In this document: positions 52,480 through 62,092 of the stretch, piece by piece
Layout of the letters: every line of letters begins with the position of its first letter
Position numbering within the stretch: position 1 is the first letter of the stretch
Notes under the pieces: model-generated
Told to the model about the DNA's origin: nothing
Databases searched by the model: none
The model's input: only the letters and a program-made list of their open reading frames with translations
Assembly: GCF_040838345.1 (NCBI RefSeq)
Contig: NZ_JBAKFF010000001.1
Location: 868,001 to 932,000, forward strand
Direction: 5' to 3'
Length of the DNA: 64,000 nt
Source of the DNA: Spiribacter sp. 1M189
Lineage (GTDB): Bacteria; Pseudomonadota; Gammaproteobacteria; Nitrococcales; Nitrococcaceae
Made by a program: the position numbers and the translations under genes

Positions 52480-53946
52480 GTGGTGCAGTCACCGGAACCC
52501 TTCGACCTGATCCTGTTCGGCGCCACCGGCGACCTGGCCATGCGCAAGCTTCTCCCGGCTCTCTATCGCCGTCATCGCGCGGGCCAGCTCCCGGACGACG
52601 GTCGAATCATTGCAACGGCGCGCAGCGAACTCGATCGGGAGACCTTCATCGAGCGGGTCGACGGTGCCTTCCAGGAACGCCTGGATGCCGAAGAACGGGA
52701 TGCCGACGACTGGCAGGGCTTCGTCGAGCGCCTGCAATTCGTCTCGGTGGACGCCGCCGAACCCCGGGGCTTCGGCGATCTTGGCGCCGTGCTGCGTGAT
52801 CGCGACGACCGCACGCGTGTTTTCTACCTAGCCGTCGCCCCCCGGCACTTCGTTGACATCTGCGAACACCTGCAGGCCGAGGAGCTGGTCACTGATCGCT
52901 CCCGGGTCGTGCTGGAAAAGCCGCTGGGCCACGATCTGGCCTCCGCCCAAGCGATCAGCGAGCGCATCGGCGCCATCTTTGCCGAGGATGCGATCTACCG
53001 GATCGACCATTATCTAGGCAAGGAGACGGTCCAGAACCTGATTGCGCTGCGTTTCGGCAACATGCTGTTCGAACCGCTCTGGCGCCGGGACTGGGTCCGG
53101 GACGTACAGATCAGCGTGACTGAACAGGTCGGCGTAGACGGGCGCGCCGGGTTCTACGACCGCACCGGTGCACTCCGCGACATGGTGCAGAACCACCTGC
53201 TGCAGCTGCTCTGCATCATCGCCATGGAGCCGCCGACCAATATCGGGGCTGACGCGGTGCGCGACGAAAAGCTCAAGGTCCTGCGCGCCCTCACACGCCT
53301 CGAGGGGCAGCATGCGCTGCGCAACACCGTCCGTGGCCAGTATCGCGCCGGCGCGATCGCCGGCCAACCGGTTGACGGCTATCTCGACGAAGAGGGTGTC
53401 CCGGAGGACAGTCGCACCGAGACCTTCGTGGCGATTCGTGCGGAGCTTGCCAACTGGCGCTGGGCCGGCGTGCCTTTCTATCTGCGAACCGGCAAACGCC
53501 TGCAGGAACGCGCCGCCGAGATCGTGGTGAATTTCCGCGATGTGCCGCATTCCATTTTCGATGTCACCTACGGCGCCGGCCAGCCCAATCGACTCGTCAT
53601 CAAGCTGCAGCCGGATGAAGGGGTACGGCTGCATATGATGGCGAAATCGCCCGGAGATCGCATGCAGCTCCGGCCCGTATCGCTCAATCTGGACTTTGCC
53701 GAGGCCTTCCAGCAACGCCAGGCCGACGCCTACGAGCGGCTGCTTATGGACGTCCTGCGAGGCCGCCTGACGCTTTTCATGCGGCGTGACGAGCTCTATG
53801 CCGCCTGGGATTGGGTCGAACCGATACTGGATGCCTGGAACGAAGCCGGTGATGCGCCCAAGCCCTACACCGCCGGAACCTGGGGGCCGGCGGCATCGAG
53901 TGCCCTGCTCGGCCGTGAGGACGCAAGCTGGCACGAGGAGAGCTGA
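52480..53946 (+). CDS. zwf: Glucose-6-phosphate dehydrogenase
   Basis: This 488-residue enzyme makes 6-phosphogluconolactone and NADPH. It has the cofactor start [18 protein letters not shown] and the active-site peptide [25 protein letters not shown] at 52480 or 52483 are alternative starts; GGGGAGG (52472-52478) favours the second. It starts an operon zwf-pgl-glk-hexR with gaps or overlaps of 2-20 bases. Confidence 0.97.
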   Translation: MVQSPEPFDLILFGATGDLAMRKLLPALYRRHRAGQLPDDGRIIATARSELDRETFIERVDGAFQERLDAEERDADDWQGFVERLQFVSVDAAEPRGFGDLGAVLRDRDDRTRVFYLAVAPRHFVDICEHLQAEELVTDRSRVVLEKPLGHDLASAQAISERIGAIFAEDAIYRIDHYLGKETVQNLIALRFGNMLFEPLWRRDWVRDVQISVTEQVGVDGRAGFYDRTGALRDMVQNHLLQLLCIIAMEPPTNIGADAVRDEKLKVLRALTRLEGQHALRNTVRGQYRAGAIAGQPVDGYLDEEGVPEDSRTETFVAIRAELANWRWAGVPFYLRTGKRLQERAAEIVVNFRDVPHSIFDVTYGAGQPNRLVIKLQPDEGVRLHMMAKSPGDRMQLRPVSLNLDFAEAFQQRQADAYERLLMDVLRGRLTLFMRRDELYAAWDWVEPILDAWNEAGDAPKPYTAGTWGPAASSALLGREDASWHEES

Positions 53947-53948
53947 AC

Positions 53949-54680
53949 ATGGGGATCGGACGCGCGACGCCGGCCACACAAACCCTGGAGGCCGCACAGC
54001 GGTTCGCCAGCCCGGCGCAGACGGCTGGCGCGCTTGCACAGCGGGTGAGCGAGGTCATTCGCTATGGCGTAAAGGCCCGCGGGCGAGCCAGCCTTCTGGT
54101 ACCGGGCGGGCGGACCCCCATACCGGTATTCGAGCGGTTGCGGACGCTCGCACTACCCTGGGACCAGGTCTACGTGAGCCTGACCGACGAACGCCGCGTG
54201 CCTGAGGATGATGAGGCCAGCAATGCCCGGTTGGTGCGCACCCACCTGCTCCAGGAAGATGCCGCGCGCGCCCACTTCTACCCGCTCCACCGTGAAGGCG
54301 TCGGGGAACGCGCCGACGAGGCGGCCTGCGGCGCGGCACTTGGCCTGCTCCCACGCCCTTTCGATGCGGTGATCCTGGGGATGGGCAGCGATGGCCATAC
54401 CGCCTCGATGTTTCCGGATGATCCGGCGCTGTCGCGGGCACTGGATACCGCCACAGACTCGCGCTGCGTCGCGACACAGGCACCGGATGCCCCCTATGCA
54501 CGCCTGACGCTTACGCTCAATACGCTGCTGCAGAGCCGCTGGATAGCCTTGCACATCACCGGGGCGGCGAAGTGGGCAACGCTACGGAAAGCAGTCGACG
54601 GCGGAGATACGCACCGATTCCCCGTCCATGCCCTGCTCAACCAGCGCCATGTGCCAGTCCATGTCTACTACTCGCCCTGA
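53949..54680 (+). CDS. pgl: 6-phosphogluconolactonase
   Basis: This 243-residue SOL/DevB-type lactonase hydrolyses 6-phosphogluconolactone. Family segments are LVPGGRTPIPVFERL, VYVSLTDERRVPEDDEASN and VILGMGSDGHTASMFP. It starts two bases after zwf and overlaps the glucokinase gene by 20 bases. Confidence 0.95.
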   Translation: MGIGRATPATQTLEAAQRFASPAQTAGALAQRVSEVIRYGVKARGRASLLVPGGRTPIPVFERLRTLALPWDQVYVSLTDERRVPEDDEASNARLVRTHLLQEDAARAHFYPLHREGVGERADEAACGAALGLLPRPFDAVILGMGSDGHTASMFPDDPALSRALDTATDSRCVATQAPDAPYARLTLTLNTLLQSRWIALHITGAAKWATLRKAVDGGDTHRFPVHALLNQRHVPVHVYYSP

Positions 54681-55635
54681 CACGATGCCCGTGCTGGTCG
54701 CCGATATCGGTGGCACTAATGCCCGCGCTGGCCTCATCACTGAGCCCGGGCGCGAGCCGGGCACGGTTTTCAGCCGGCCCACCGCGGACTTCCCTGGCTT
54801 GGCCGGCTTCCTGCAGGCGGCGATGGCGCAACTCGGCGGCGAGCATGTCCCTTCCCGGGTCATATGCGCGGTCGCCAGTCCACTGAATGACGATACCGTG
54901 CGCCTGACCAATGCGGGATGGACATTTTCCATCTCCGCGACCCGACAGACCCTGAGGCTCGATCACCTGGTGCTGGTCAACGACTGGGTGGCACAGGGCT
55001 GGGCGGTCACTCGTCTGTCCGAGTCGCATCGGGTGCAACACAACGCCGGCCACCCGGCGGCGGATGCCCCACTGCTGGCCCTCGGGCCCGGCACCGGGTT
55101 GGGCAGCGCTTTGATTACCCGGCTCGGCAGCCAGTGGTCGGTATTCGCCACCGAGGGTGGACATATCAGCCTCGGGATCACCAGCCGGCGCGAGGCGGAA
55201 ATCGCCCTCTACATTCACCAACGCTTCGGCCACTGCAGCGCCGAGCGGGTTGCTTCCGGCGTTGGCATGGAGGCGGTCCACGACGCGCTCCGGGCGATCG
55301 ATGGCCATCCGCCACGAGCGCTCAGCGCGGAGGCCATCGCACGGAAGGCCGTTGCGGGCGATCCGCTGTGCGCCGAGGTGCTTGAACGGTTCACCGCCGC
55401 CCTGGGCTCGGCCGCCGGCGATCTGGCGCTCGCCACCGGTGCTCGGGGCGGGATCTATCTGGGCGGTGGCATCATCCCGGCACTCGGCGATGCGTTCGAT
55501 TGGACCTGCTTCCTTGAGCGGTTTACGGCCAAGGGGCGTTTCCACGACTACCTCGCCGCCATCCCGGTCTATGCCATCCAGCACCCGGCACCGGCGCTGC
55601 TGGGGCTGTCCGTCTACCTGGAGGCGCAGGCGTGA
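54661..55635 (+). CDS. glk: Glucokinase
   Basis: This protein of up to 324 residues is an E. coli-type Glk that phosphorylates glucose for the pathway. It has LVADIGGTNARAGL (ATP loop), VNDWVAQGWAV, LGPGTGLGSALI and FATEGGHISL. The ATG at 54661 overlaps pgl; a second ATG at 54685 lies just after the pgl stop and would remove eight residues. Neither has a strong ribosome site, so coupling is likely. Its stop overlaps hexR by four bases. Confidence 0.94.
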   Translation: MSTTRPDTMPVLVADIGGTNARAGLITEPGREPGTVFSRPTADFPGLAGFLQAAMAQLGGEHVPSRVICAVASPLNDDTVRLTNAGWTFSISATRQTLRLDHLVLVNDWVAQGWAVTRLSESHRVQHNAGHPAADAPLLALGPGTGLGSALITRLGSQWSVFATEGGHISLGITSRREAEIALYIHQRFGHCSAERVASGVGMEAVHDALRAIDGHPPRALSAEAIARKAVAGDPLCAEVLERFTAALGSAAGDLALATGARGGIYLGGGIIPALGDAFDWTCFLERFTAKGRFHDYLAAIPVYAIQHPAPALLGLSVYLEAQA

Positions 55636-56528
55636 GTGAAGCGGAATCCAACGACCCGGCGCGGCGCGGTCAGAACACGCCGCTGCTTGAACAGGTCCGG
55701 ACCTTGATGCCCGAACTCTCCCCCTCGGAGCGCAAGGTGGCCCTGCATATCCTGGCGCGGCCGCATGCGGCAATGGATCAGGCCATCGGCGTCATCGCCG
55801 CCGCCGCTGATGTCAGCGAACCCACCGTGGTGCGGTTCTGCAAGCGGCTTGGCTATCGTGGTGTCCAGGGCTTCAAGATGGCCCTCGCCCGCAGCCTGGC
55901 CACCGGCCTGCCACCGACGCCGATGGGCCTCGAGAGTGATGAGCCGCTGGAAGAGCTCGCCGCCAAGGTGATGGACCGGCAGATCGCCACGCTGATCCAC
56001 ACGCGCAATCAGTTGCCGCATGATCGCCTGGAGCGGGCAATTGATCTGCTCGCCGGAGCAAGCCGGATCGAACTCTTCGGCCACGGTGCGTCCGGGCTCG
56101 TTGCCCAGGACGCCCAGCACAAGTTCTTTCGCCTGGGGATGCCCGTGGCCGCCTATACCGATCCCCACAACCACGCCATCTCGGCCACCGTGACGCCTCG
56201 GGATGCGGTCATCATCGCCATTTCGCACACCGGCCGCAGCGGCGATCTGCTGCAGAGCCTGCGGGTCGCCCGTGACCGCGGCGTTCCGGTGATCGGTATC
56301 ACGGCGCCTGGCACGCCACTGGCCCATCTCGCCAGTGTCACCCTGAATGCCGAGGTCGACGAAGATACCGACATCTACACGCCAATGCTCTCCCGTCTCG
56401 CCCATCTGGCCCTGCTGGATGTCCTTGCGGTGGGCGTCGCCCTGCGCGGCGGCTCGCACACCCAGGCGCGCCTGGCCCGCATCAAGCAGACCCTCAACCA
56501 GCGACGGGAAATCCCGGATTCGGATTGA
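55632..56528 (+). CDS. hexR: HexR, RpiR-family transcription regulator
   Basis: This 298-residue regulator has an N-terminal helix-turn-helix (LSPSERKVALHILARPHAAMDQAIGVIA, SEPTVVRFCKRLGYRG) and a C-terminal SIS sugar-phosphate domain (LFGHGASGLVAQDAQHKFFRLG; ISHTGRSGDLLQSL). HexR represses zwf, edd and eda until KDPG binds. It is the last gene of its own target operon, so autoregulation is likely through the boxes at 52374-52462. Its 3' end overlaps the convergent rsmF by 35 bases. Confidence 0.94.
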   Translation: MSEAESNDPARRGQNTPLLEQVRTLMPELSPSERKVALHILARPHAAMDQAIGVIAAAADVSEPTVVRFCKRLGYRGVQGFKMALARSLATGLPPTPMGLESDEPLEELAAKVMDRQIATLIHTRNQLPHDRLERAIDLLAGASRIELFGHGASGLVAQDAQHKFFRLGMPVAAYTDPHNHAISATVTPRDAVIIAISHTGRSGDLLQSLRVARDRGVPVIGITAPGTPLAHLASVTLNAEVDEDTDIYTPMLSRLAHLALLDVLAVGVALRGGSHTQARLARIKQTLNQRREIPDSD

Positions 56529-57951
56529 CCCAGGCCTTGGGGAACTGGCTCTCGAGCTGGCCCTCGCGATTGAGGCGCGCCACCCCCAGCCCATGGCCGG
56601 CATGGGTCAGCAGCACAAAGCCCGGGCCGTCCAGCGGTTTCGCCGCTTTCACGTCATCCAGCGCGATCGGCTGACGCCGCAGAAAGGCGGCCGTCTGAGT
56701 AGCATCCAGCGCCACACAATTGCGGGTTGCTGCCGGAGCGAGCCACAGGGCCAGTGCGGTGGTGGGCTTGAAGGGTTTGACCTGTAACCCGATCGCCGCC
56801 AGCCCGAAGGCATCCGGCTGTGCCCGGGCCGGCCATGATTGCCCGGCGACACGGTAGTGGAGATACCGACCGCCATCCGGCCCGGCCTCCAGCCCGCGCA
56901 GACAGGCGGCATCAATGCCAAAGCGGGTGAGTACGGCGTCGGTCGCCGGATCCGCCGGTAAGGTCTGGGACGCTTCATGGGCGGGCTCTGCCCGAGATTG
57001 ACCCATCGCCTCCCCGGGCGCCCCGTGGCGATGAAGGACGACGACGAAAAACCCGCCGGTATCCGTGATGCCCGGCCATATCCGCAATGCCCGAGCCAAC
57101 CTCGGGTCATACCGCTGCCCCGCCCATTCCTTAACACCCTCCGAGACGGCAAAGCCCTCGACCGAGGCCGTCTCCACGCTCAGGCGATCCCCATGGTGGC
57201 GCAGGATGGCATCGACCACGGCCTCATTTTCTTCCGGTGCGTAGGTACAGGTGGAATAAACGATCCGCCCGCCGGGCCGACACAGGCGCACGGCCCGATC
57301 CAGCAGCCGCGTCTGCCGTGCGGCGAGATCATCCCGCTCGCGCTCATCGATCCGGCGCGCCACCTCGCGTCGATGCCGTCGGTATTTCCGCCAGGTTCCC
57401 TCGCCGCTGCAGGGCGCATCCACGAGCACCCGGTCGTAGGGGCCGGTCACCCCGGGCAGCGACTCCCCTGCTCCCCGGTGGATCAGGACATTGCGTAGCC
57501 CCAACCGCCGAACGAGCTGACGCAGTGCGGGGAGCCGTCCGGACTGGAGTTCATTGGCCACCACCAGGCCGCGATTGCCCATGGCGAGCGCCACTTGGGC
57601 CGTCTTGTTGCCGGGTGCGGCACAGAGGTCGAGAACCCGTTCACCGGGCTGTGGATCCAGCAGTCTGACCGGCAGTTGTGCCGCCTCCTCCTGGACCTGG
57701 AACAGCCCGGCGAAATAGCCCCAGTGCTGCCCCGGGGATGCATCGGGACGAAGCCGCAGGCTGCTGGCATCCCAGTCAGCCGGGGACGCCGGCAAGCCCG
57801 CATCGGCAAGAAGACTGATGAGTTCGGTGGCGTTGATGCGCTCGGGATGAGGTCGCAGGCTGACGGGCTGAGGGTGTAGCAGCGCGGCTGCAAAACCGGG
57901 CCAGTCCGGGCAGATGGAACTATAGCGCCGCAGCGCCTCGACCGGACTCAA
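56494..57951 (-). CDS. rsmF: RsmF-like 16S rRNA (cytosine-C5) methyltransferase
   Basis: This 485-residue NOL1/NOP2/Sun-family enzyme has SAM-binding VLDLCAAPGNKTAQVALAMGN, VLVDAPCSGEGTWRK (first catalytic Cys) and IVYSTCTYAPEENEAVV (second Cys). A C-terminal PUA-like region (about 340-480) fits RsmF (m5C1407 of 16S rRNA). RsmB has an N-terminal NusB domain, which is absent here. It overlaps the amidotransferase gene by four bases. Confidence 0.9.
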   Translation of the reverse strand: MSPVEALRRYSSICPDWPGFAAALLHPQPVSLRPHPERINATELISLLADAGLPASPADWDASSLRLRPDASPGQHWGYFAGLFQVQEEAAQLPVRLLDPQPGERVLDLCAAPGNKTAQVALAMGNRGLVVANELQSGRLPALRQLVRRLGLRNVLIHRGAGESLPGVTGPYDRVLVDAPCSGEGTWRKYRRHRREVARRIDERERDDLAARQTRLLDRAVRLCRPGGRIVYSTCTYAPEENEAVVDAILRHHGDRLSVETASVEGFAVSEGVKEWAGQRYDPRLARALRIWPGITDTGGFFVVVLHRHGAPGEAMGQSRAEPAHEASQTLPADPATDAVLTRFGIDAACLRGLEAGPDGGRYLHYRVAGQSWPARAQPDAFGLAAIGLQVKPFKPTTALALWLAPAATRNCVALDATQTAAFLRRQPIALDDVKAAKPLDGPGFVLLTHAGHGLGVARLNREGQLESQFPKAWVNPNPGFPVAG

Positions 57952-58664
57952 GGCCTCAGCCAGTCCCGCATGTAGGCCCGCACCAATGGCGTATGATCCT
58001 CACCAGGCAGCCCATCCAGCGCGGCCTCCACGGCCTCGTCGCCGGCCTTCGCACGAACCCGTTGCATGAGGGCGTGGAAGAACTCGCGGTCGAACTCGGG
58101 ATGCCCCTGGATAGTCAGGGTGCGGCCGCGGCGGCTGGCATACCAGGGACACTGGTCGCTCGTCGCCAGGCGCTCAAAGCCCGGCGCCGGCTCGATCACC
58201 TGATCCTGATGCACCGCCAGCAGCGATAGGGCTTCGCCCGGGCCGCGTCCGCCGAACGGCCGTTCACAGCGCACCGGGTAGGCACCGAGATGCCAGCCGA
58301 GCCCGGATCGCTCCGTCCGTCCGCCAAGCGCCGAGTGAATGAGCTGGTGGCCGAAGCACACACCGATCAGTGGTATGCCCGCGGCGTCGATTTCCCGGAC
58401 CAGCGCCTGCAACGGACCAACCCACGCCGGATCCTCGTGGACACTGGCGCGACTGCCGGTCACCAGCCAGCCATTCGCGTCATCGCAGGACGCCGGCCAT
58501 TCGCCGTCGTGAACACGGTATCCCACGGCCTCAAGATCCTGCCGCGGATCCGCCAGCAGGTCCTCGAACAGGGCGAGATAGGATGACCAGCGCGTCGTCA
58601 GCTCCTCATGCAGATCGTCACAGAGGAGGACACCAATGCGCTTGATATCCGTGGATCGGTTCAT
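57948..58664 (-). CDS. Class I glutamine amidotransferase (GATase1) protein
   Basis: This 238-residue stand-alone glutamine amidotransferase has the nucleophile Cys in LIGVCFGHQLIHSALGG and the His in IQGHPEFD. It resembles the GuaA amidotransferase and gamma-Glu-GMP-type hydrolases, but no synthetase domain follows. It may hydrolyse a gamma-glutamyl compound or act with an unlinked partner; no neighbour suggests a substrate. It overlaps rsmF by four bases, so both are probably transcribed together. Confidence 0.87.
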   Translation of the reverse strand: MNRSTDIKRIGVLLCDDLHEELTTRWSSYLALFEDLLADPRQDLEAVGYRVHDGEWPASCDDANGWLVTGSRASVHEDPAWVGPLQALVREIDAAGIPLIGVCFGHQLIHSALGGRTERSGLGWHLGAYPVRCERPFGGRGPGEALSLLAVHQDQVIEPAPGFERLATSDQCPWYASRRGRTLTIQGHPEFDREFFHALMQRVRAKAGDEAVEAALDGLPGEDHTPLVRAYMRDWLRP

Positions 58665-58668
58665 CTTT

Positions 58669-59175
58669 TCAGGATGCCACCGTCCGGGACGGTCCGCGAC
58701 CCCGGGCGGTCATCCATCGGCGGATCGCGGTGCGCAGACCCCGCCGCTCACCAGCGCCCTTTGCCGCGGGGGAGCGGGTTGGCTCGTTGGGCACACCGGG
58801 GGCGACCGCCTCGCGGGCACGCCGTATCTGCCCGTGGAGATAGTGCGAGAACGCGCCCTGGGCGCCGAGCCGCGCAATGAAACGCAGCATGGCGTCACGC
58901 AGGGACTCGCGGTGCAGGCGCTGACGGAGCGATAGCCCGATCTCGGCAAGTTCCGCATCCATTCGACCCGCCGCACCGTAGACACGAACGAACTCATCGA
59001 GCCGCTCGATCTGGGCCTCCAGATCCCAGCCCAATTCGTCGGCGATCAAAAGGAATTGCTCCTGCACCGGATACTCCGCAGTTTTCGGTGAATGACTGAA
59101 ACTGCGGACATTTTCGCGCTGCAACATTGAACCGACAAGCGACGTTTCGGCATGACGCCGTGTCCTGTCGGGCAA
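58669..59175 (-). CDS. Uncharacterised helical protein
   Basis: This protein has up to 168 residues. The central part (about 30-120) is helical and charged (EQFLLIADELGWDLEAQIERLDEFVRVYGAAG; SLRQRLHRESLRDAMLRFIARLG), and the C-terminus is basic and disordered-looking. An ATG at 59127 (MLQRENVRSF) is an alternative start. I do not recognise the family. It is 4 bases upstream of the amidotransferase gene on the same strand. Confidence 0.55.
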   Translation of the reverse strand: MPDRTRRHAETSLVGSMLQRENVRSFSHSPKTAEYPVQEQFLLIADELGWDLEAQIERLDEFVRVYGAAGRMDAELAEIGLSLRQRLHRESLRDAMLRFIARLGAQGAFSHYLHGQIRRAREAVAPGVPNEPTRSPAAKGAGERRGLRTAIRRWMTARGRGPSRTVAS

Positions 59176-59269
59176 AGAAGAAATCGCCAGCGATGGCTCA
59201 GCCCGGAAGAACTCCGATCAACCGCCGCCAGCGCCATCACGCGCGGCAGCTGAGAGGTCGCAGTCATAT

Positions 59270-59833
59270 TTAGAACGCGTAGCCGATTTCTACCGAGGCG
59301 ATATCCACACCCGGGTTGCTGTTGTAGAAACGGGCGTTTGAGGTGTGCTGGAGACGCAGCCCGAGAATAAGCCCGCCGCGCGGCGCCCAGGCGACACCGA
59401 CATGGCTGGTGAACTGCAATGGCCCACCCAGATCCTTGCCGTTGCCGTCATGCCGTGAGATCAGCGTTGGCTGCAGACCAAGAGTGAATCGCAGCGGAGC
59501 AGCGGACAGGCGACGCTCGATGGCCGGCCCGACCGCCGCAACGGCGGTATCCCGATGACTCCCGGACCACAGGCCGAGCACCATGTCCCAACGTGCGTTC
59601 CAGCGCCGGAGACCAAACCGGTCAAGCACTGCGCGCTGCATGACCGGCGCGGACCGGCGATAGTAGAGCTCGAAGACATCGAAGCCGTCACCGCTACCGC
59701 TGCGCAGCCCGGTCTCACGCATCAGCGGCGCTCCCTGTGTCTGCGCGGGAGCGGGCGATGCCAGCGCCAGAGAAGCCACCAGCCCCAGTGTCAAAACACC
59801 AAGCCATCCCCCAATGCGGTGTCTAACCCCCAT
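59270..59833 (-). CDS. pagL: PagL-like lipid A 3-O-deacylase
   Basis: This 187-residue outer-membrane beta-barrel has a signal peptide ending in APAQ. The C-terminal end GLRLQHTSNARFYNSNPGVD is the PagL active-site pattern: His163, Ser165 and Asn166. Asp177 stands where PagL has its catalytic Glu. The last residue is Phe, the usual outer-membrane targeting end. The enzyme would remove the 3-position acyl chain from lipid A. The Glu-to-Asp change may reduce activity. It is 13 bases before the deacetylase-family gene stop. Confidence 0.82.
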   Translation of the reverse strand: MGVRHRIGGWLGVLTLGLVASLALASPAPAQTQGAPLMRETGLRSGSGDGFDVFELYYRRSAPVMQRAVLDRFGLRRWNARWDMVLGLWSGSHRDTAVAAVGPAIERRLSAAPLRFTLGLQPTLISRHDGNGKDLGGPLQFTSHVGVAWAPRGGLILGLRLQHTSNARFYNSNPGVDIASVEIGYAF

Positions 59834-59846
59834 ATGATTCCCCTGA

Positions 59847-60776
59847 TCAGAATGTAGGGGGAGGATTATAGCGGGATTCCTTCATGCCAAGGACCGCTGC
59901 GCGGAAGAGCTGCCCATGGCGCCGGCAGAGCGCGTCGATGTCGCGATCGTATCCGCCACCAATGACCGCCGCGACCGGGATCCCCCGGCGGCGCGCCGCC
60001 TCCATGACGAATCGATCACGCCGAAACAGACCGGAGTCGCTGAGACACAAGTGCCCGAGGCGATCCGCCGAGTGCACATCAACCCCGGCATCATAGATGA
60101 CGAGACTCGGCTGCTGCTCGTCGAGCAGACGCGGCAGCACTCCGGCCAGCGTTTCGAGATAGTCGTCGTCCCCAAGGCCGCTCTCGAGTGGCATGTCCAG
60201 ATCGCTGACGGCCTTGCGGGCAGGGAAATTTCGCGCCGCATGCATGGAAAAGGTGAAGGCCCGCGGCTCGTTGGCGAGCAGTCGCGCCGTCCCGTCGCCC
60301 TGATGGACGTCGAGATCGACGATCAGCACCCGGTCCACCACCCGTCCCGCCAGTAATGTTCTGGTCGCAACCGCGATGTCATTGAGCAGACAGTAACCAC
60401 TGGCGAAGTCGGCGTGGGCGTGATGGGTTCCACCCGCGGCATTCAGTGCCAGGCCATTCTCAAGGGCAAGCCGCGCGGTGAGACAGGTGCCGCCGGTTTC
60501 CAGGCGAACCCGCCGGACCAGCGCCTCCGACCAGGGGAAGCCGCTTCTGCGCTCGGCCGCGCGATCAAGCGTGCCGGCGAACAGCGCGTCCAGGTAGTGG
60601 GCCTCATGCACGGTCTCCAGCTCAGCACGCGAAGCGAGCGGCGGCAGATACCACTGAAATTCAGATTCAAAATGAACCAGCTGATGTTTCAGAATACTAA
60701 ATTTGGCCATCGGAAACGGATGGGATGCCGGCATCCGAATGGTGTAGTCCGGGTGATGGACCGCGGCGATTCTCAT
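59847..60776 (-). CDS. Histone deacetylase family (AcuC/acetylpolyamine amidohydrolase-like) protein
   Basis: This 309-residue zinc hydrolase has the His pair in GGTHHAHADFASGYC, metal ligands in VDLDVHQGDGTA and YDAGVDVHSADRLGHL. It keeps the family active-site residues, so deacetylation of acetylated lysine or polyamines is plausible. The short bacterial class I-like form often has unknown substrates. It lies alone on the minus strand, 113 bp from the divergent cyclase gene. Confidence 0.91.
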   Translation of the reverse strand: MRIAAVHHPDYTIRMPASHPFPMAKFSILKHQLVHFESEFQWYLPPLASRAELETVHEAHYLDALFAGTLDRAAERRSGFPWSEALVRRVRLETGGTCLTARLALENGLALNAAGGTHHAHADFASGYCLLNDIAVATRTLLAGRVVDRVLIVDLDVHQGDGTARLLANEPRAFTFSMHAARNFPARKAVSDLDMPLESGLGDDDYLETLAGVLPRLLDEQQPSLVIYDAGVDVHSADRLGHLCLSDSGLFRRDRFVMEAARRRGIPVAAVIGGGYDRDIDALCRRHGQLFRAAVLGMKESRYNPPPTF

Positions 60777-60889
60777 GTCCCCCCTCTTGCGTCTGCGTAT
60801 GTCCCGGCGGGATCAAACGGGCGATTATCGACTCTAAGCTCAGGGTGTACGAACCAGTCAAAAATCTGCATTCCAAAAACCACGACTGA

Positions 60890-61963
60890 ATGGACATATC
60901 AACCCGAACAACTCAGCGCCTTACCCAGGGACTCCACCTGAGCATGGGGATCGTGAACGAACTGCTGGATGCTCGTCCACGAGAGCTCGATGAAGCCATC
61001 CACAGGGCACTCGAGCGACTCGGCCGATTCACCGAGTCGGACCGCACCTATGTGTTTCGCATCCGCGATGACGTTGCGCTGGACAACACGCATGAGTGGT
61101 GTGTCGATGGCGTCGAGCCGATGATCGGTATGTTGCAGGACCTGCCGGTGGACATCGCCGATGTCTGGTGGGAGACGTTCGCACGCGGCGATGTCATTGA
61201 AATTGCCGACGTGGACGCCCTCTCCGATGCGCGGCTCGAGAAGGGCACCCTGCAGGCGCAGGGCATTAAGTCCCTCCTGGCTGTCCCCTTGGTCATCCAT
61301 GGCGAAGTGGCCGGATTCATGGGCTACGACTCAGTGCATTCCTACCGGCGGTTCCTGGCCGGCGAGATCGACCTCATACGCAATGTCGCCAAAGTGGTCG
61401 CTTTTACCCTGGACAAGCGCGATCTCGACAAAAGGGCTCGGCGGGCTTTTCTTGATCCGGTCACGCGCATGCCCAACCGTCACAGCCTGGACAGGGCAAT
61501 GACCGGCCGACCCGCGAATGCGAAGACGCATGGATCTCATGACGCGTTGATCTTTATTGACCTGGACGACTTCAAGCAAATCAATGATCTGCATGGTCAT
61601 GCCGTGGGCGATATCGTCCTGCGAACACTCGGCCAGCGGATCGATCGCCTGCAACGGGCGGATGATGCAGGCTATCGCTACGGCGGCGATGAATTTGTGG
61701 CGATCATTAGCGACCTGGACAGGGATTCCGAGAAGGCTCGTCAGGAGGCGATGGCGGTCGCCCAGCGACTGGTCGAAAGTATTAATAAACCGATCAACAT
61801 CCCGATGGATAGCGGCGCCGAGCAGCTAACCCTCACGGTGCATGCAAGCGCCGGCGTGGTCGTCGCCGATGGCCCGGCAGCCGATTGGGAGACGCTGCTG
61901 GAGCGGGCAGATCAGGCGATGTATCAGGCCAAGGCCGCCGGCGAGCCGGTCGGTCTGGACTGA
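60890..61963 (+). CDS. GAF-GGDEF diguanylate cyclase
   Basis: This 357-residue soluble protein has a GAF sensor (about 20-175; SDRTYVFRIRDDVALDNTHEWC, LAVPLVIHGEVAGFMGYDSVHS) and a GGDEF domain (about 190-350) with YGGDEF. The RADD inhibitory site is at the right distance. It should synthesise c-di-GMP and be inhibited by product. ATG at 60890 is the start, with no strong ribosome site. It is the seventh c-di-GMP gene in the window. Confidence 0.91.
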   Translation: MDISTRTTQRLTQGLHLSMGIVNELLDARPRELDEAIHRALERLGRFTESDRTYVFRIRDDVALDNTHEWCVDGVEPMIGMLQDLPVDIADVWWETFARGDVIEIADVDALSDARLEKGTLQAQGIKSLLAVPLVIHGEVAGFMGYDSVHSYRRFLAGEIDLIRNVAKVVAFTLDKRDLDKRARRAFLDPVTRMPNRHSLDRAMTGRPANAKTHGSHDALIFIDLDDFKQINDLHGHAVGDIVLRTLGQRIDRLQRADDAGYRYGGDEFVAIISDLDRDSEKARQEAMAVAQRLVESINKPINIPMDSGAEQLTLTVHASAGVVVADGPAADWETLLERADQAMYQAKAAGEPVGLD

Positions 61964-62092
61964 GATATGGCCATCGCCGCGACGATCGGCGGATAAACCT
62001 CCTGCCGCGCCCGGTTCAGGGCGACCCCACTTGCGCTTCATATCGCCGGGCACGACACTCTACCGTCGCTTATTTGCGCCATCGGGGCCCGT

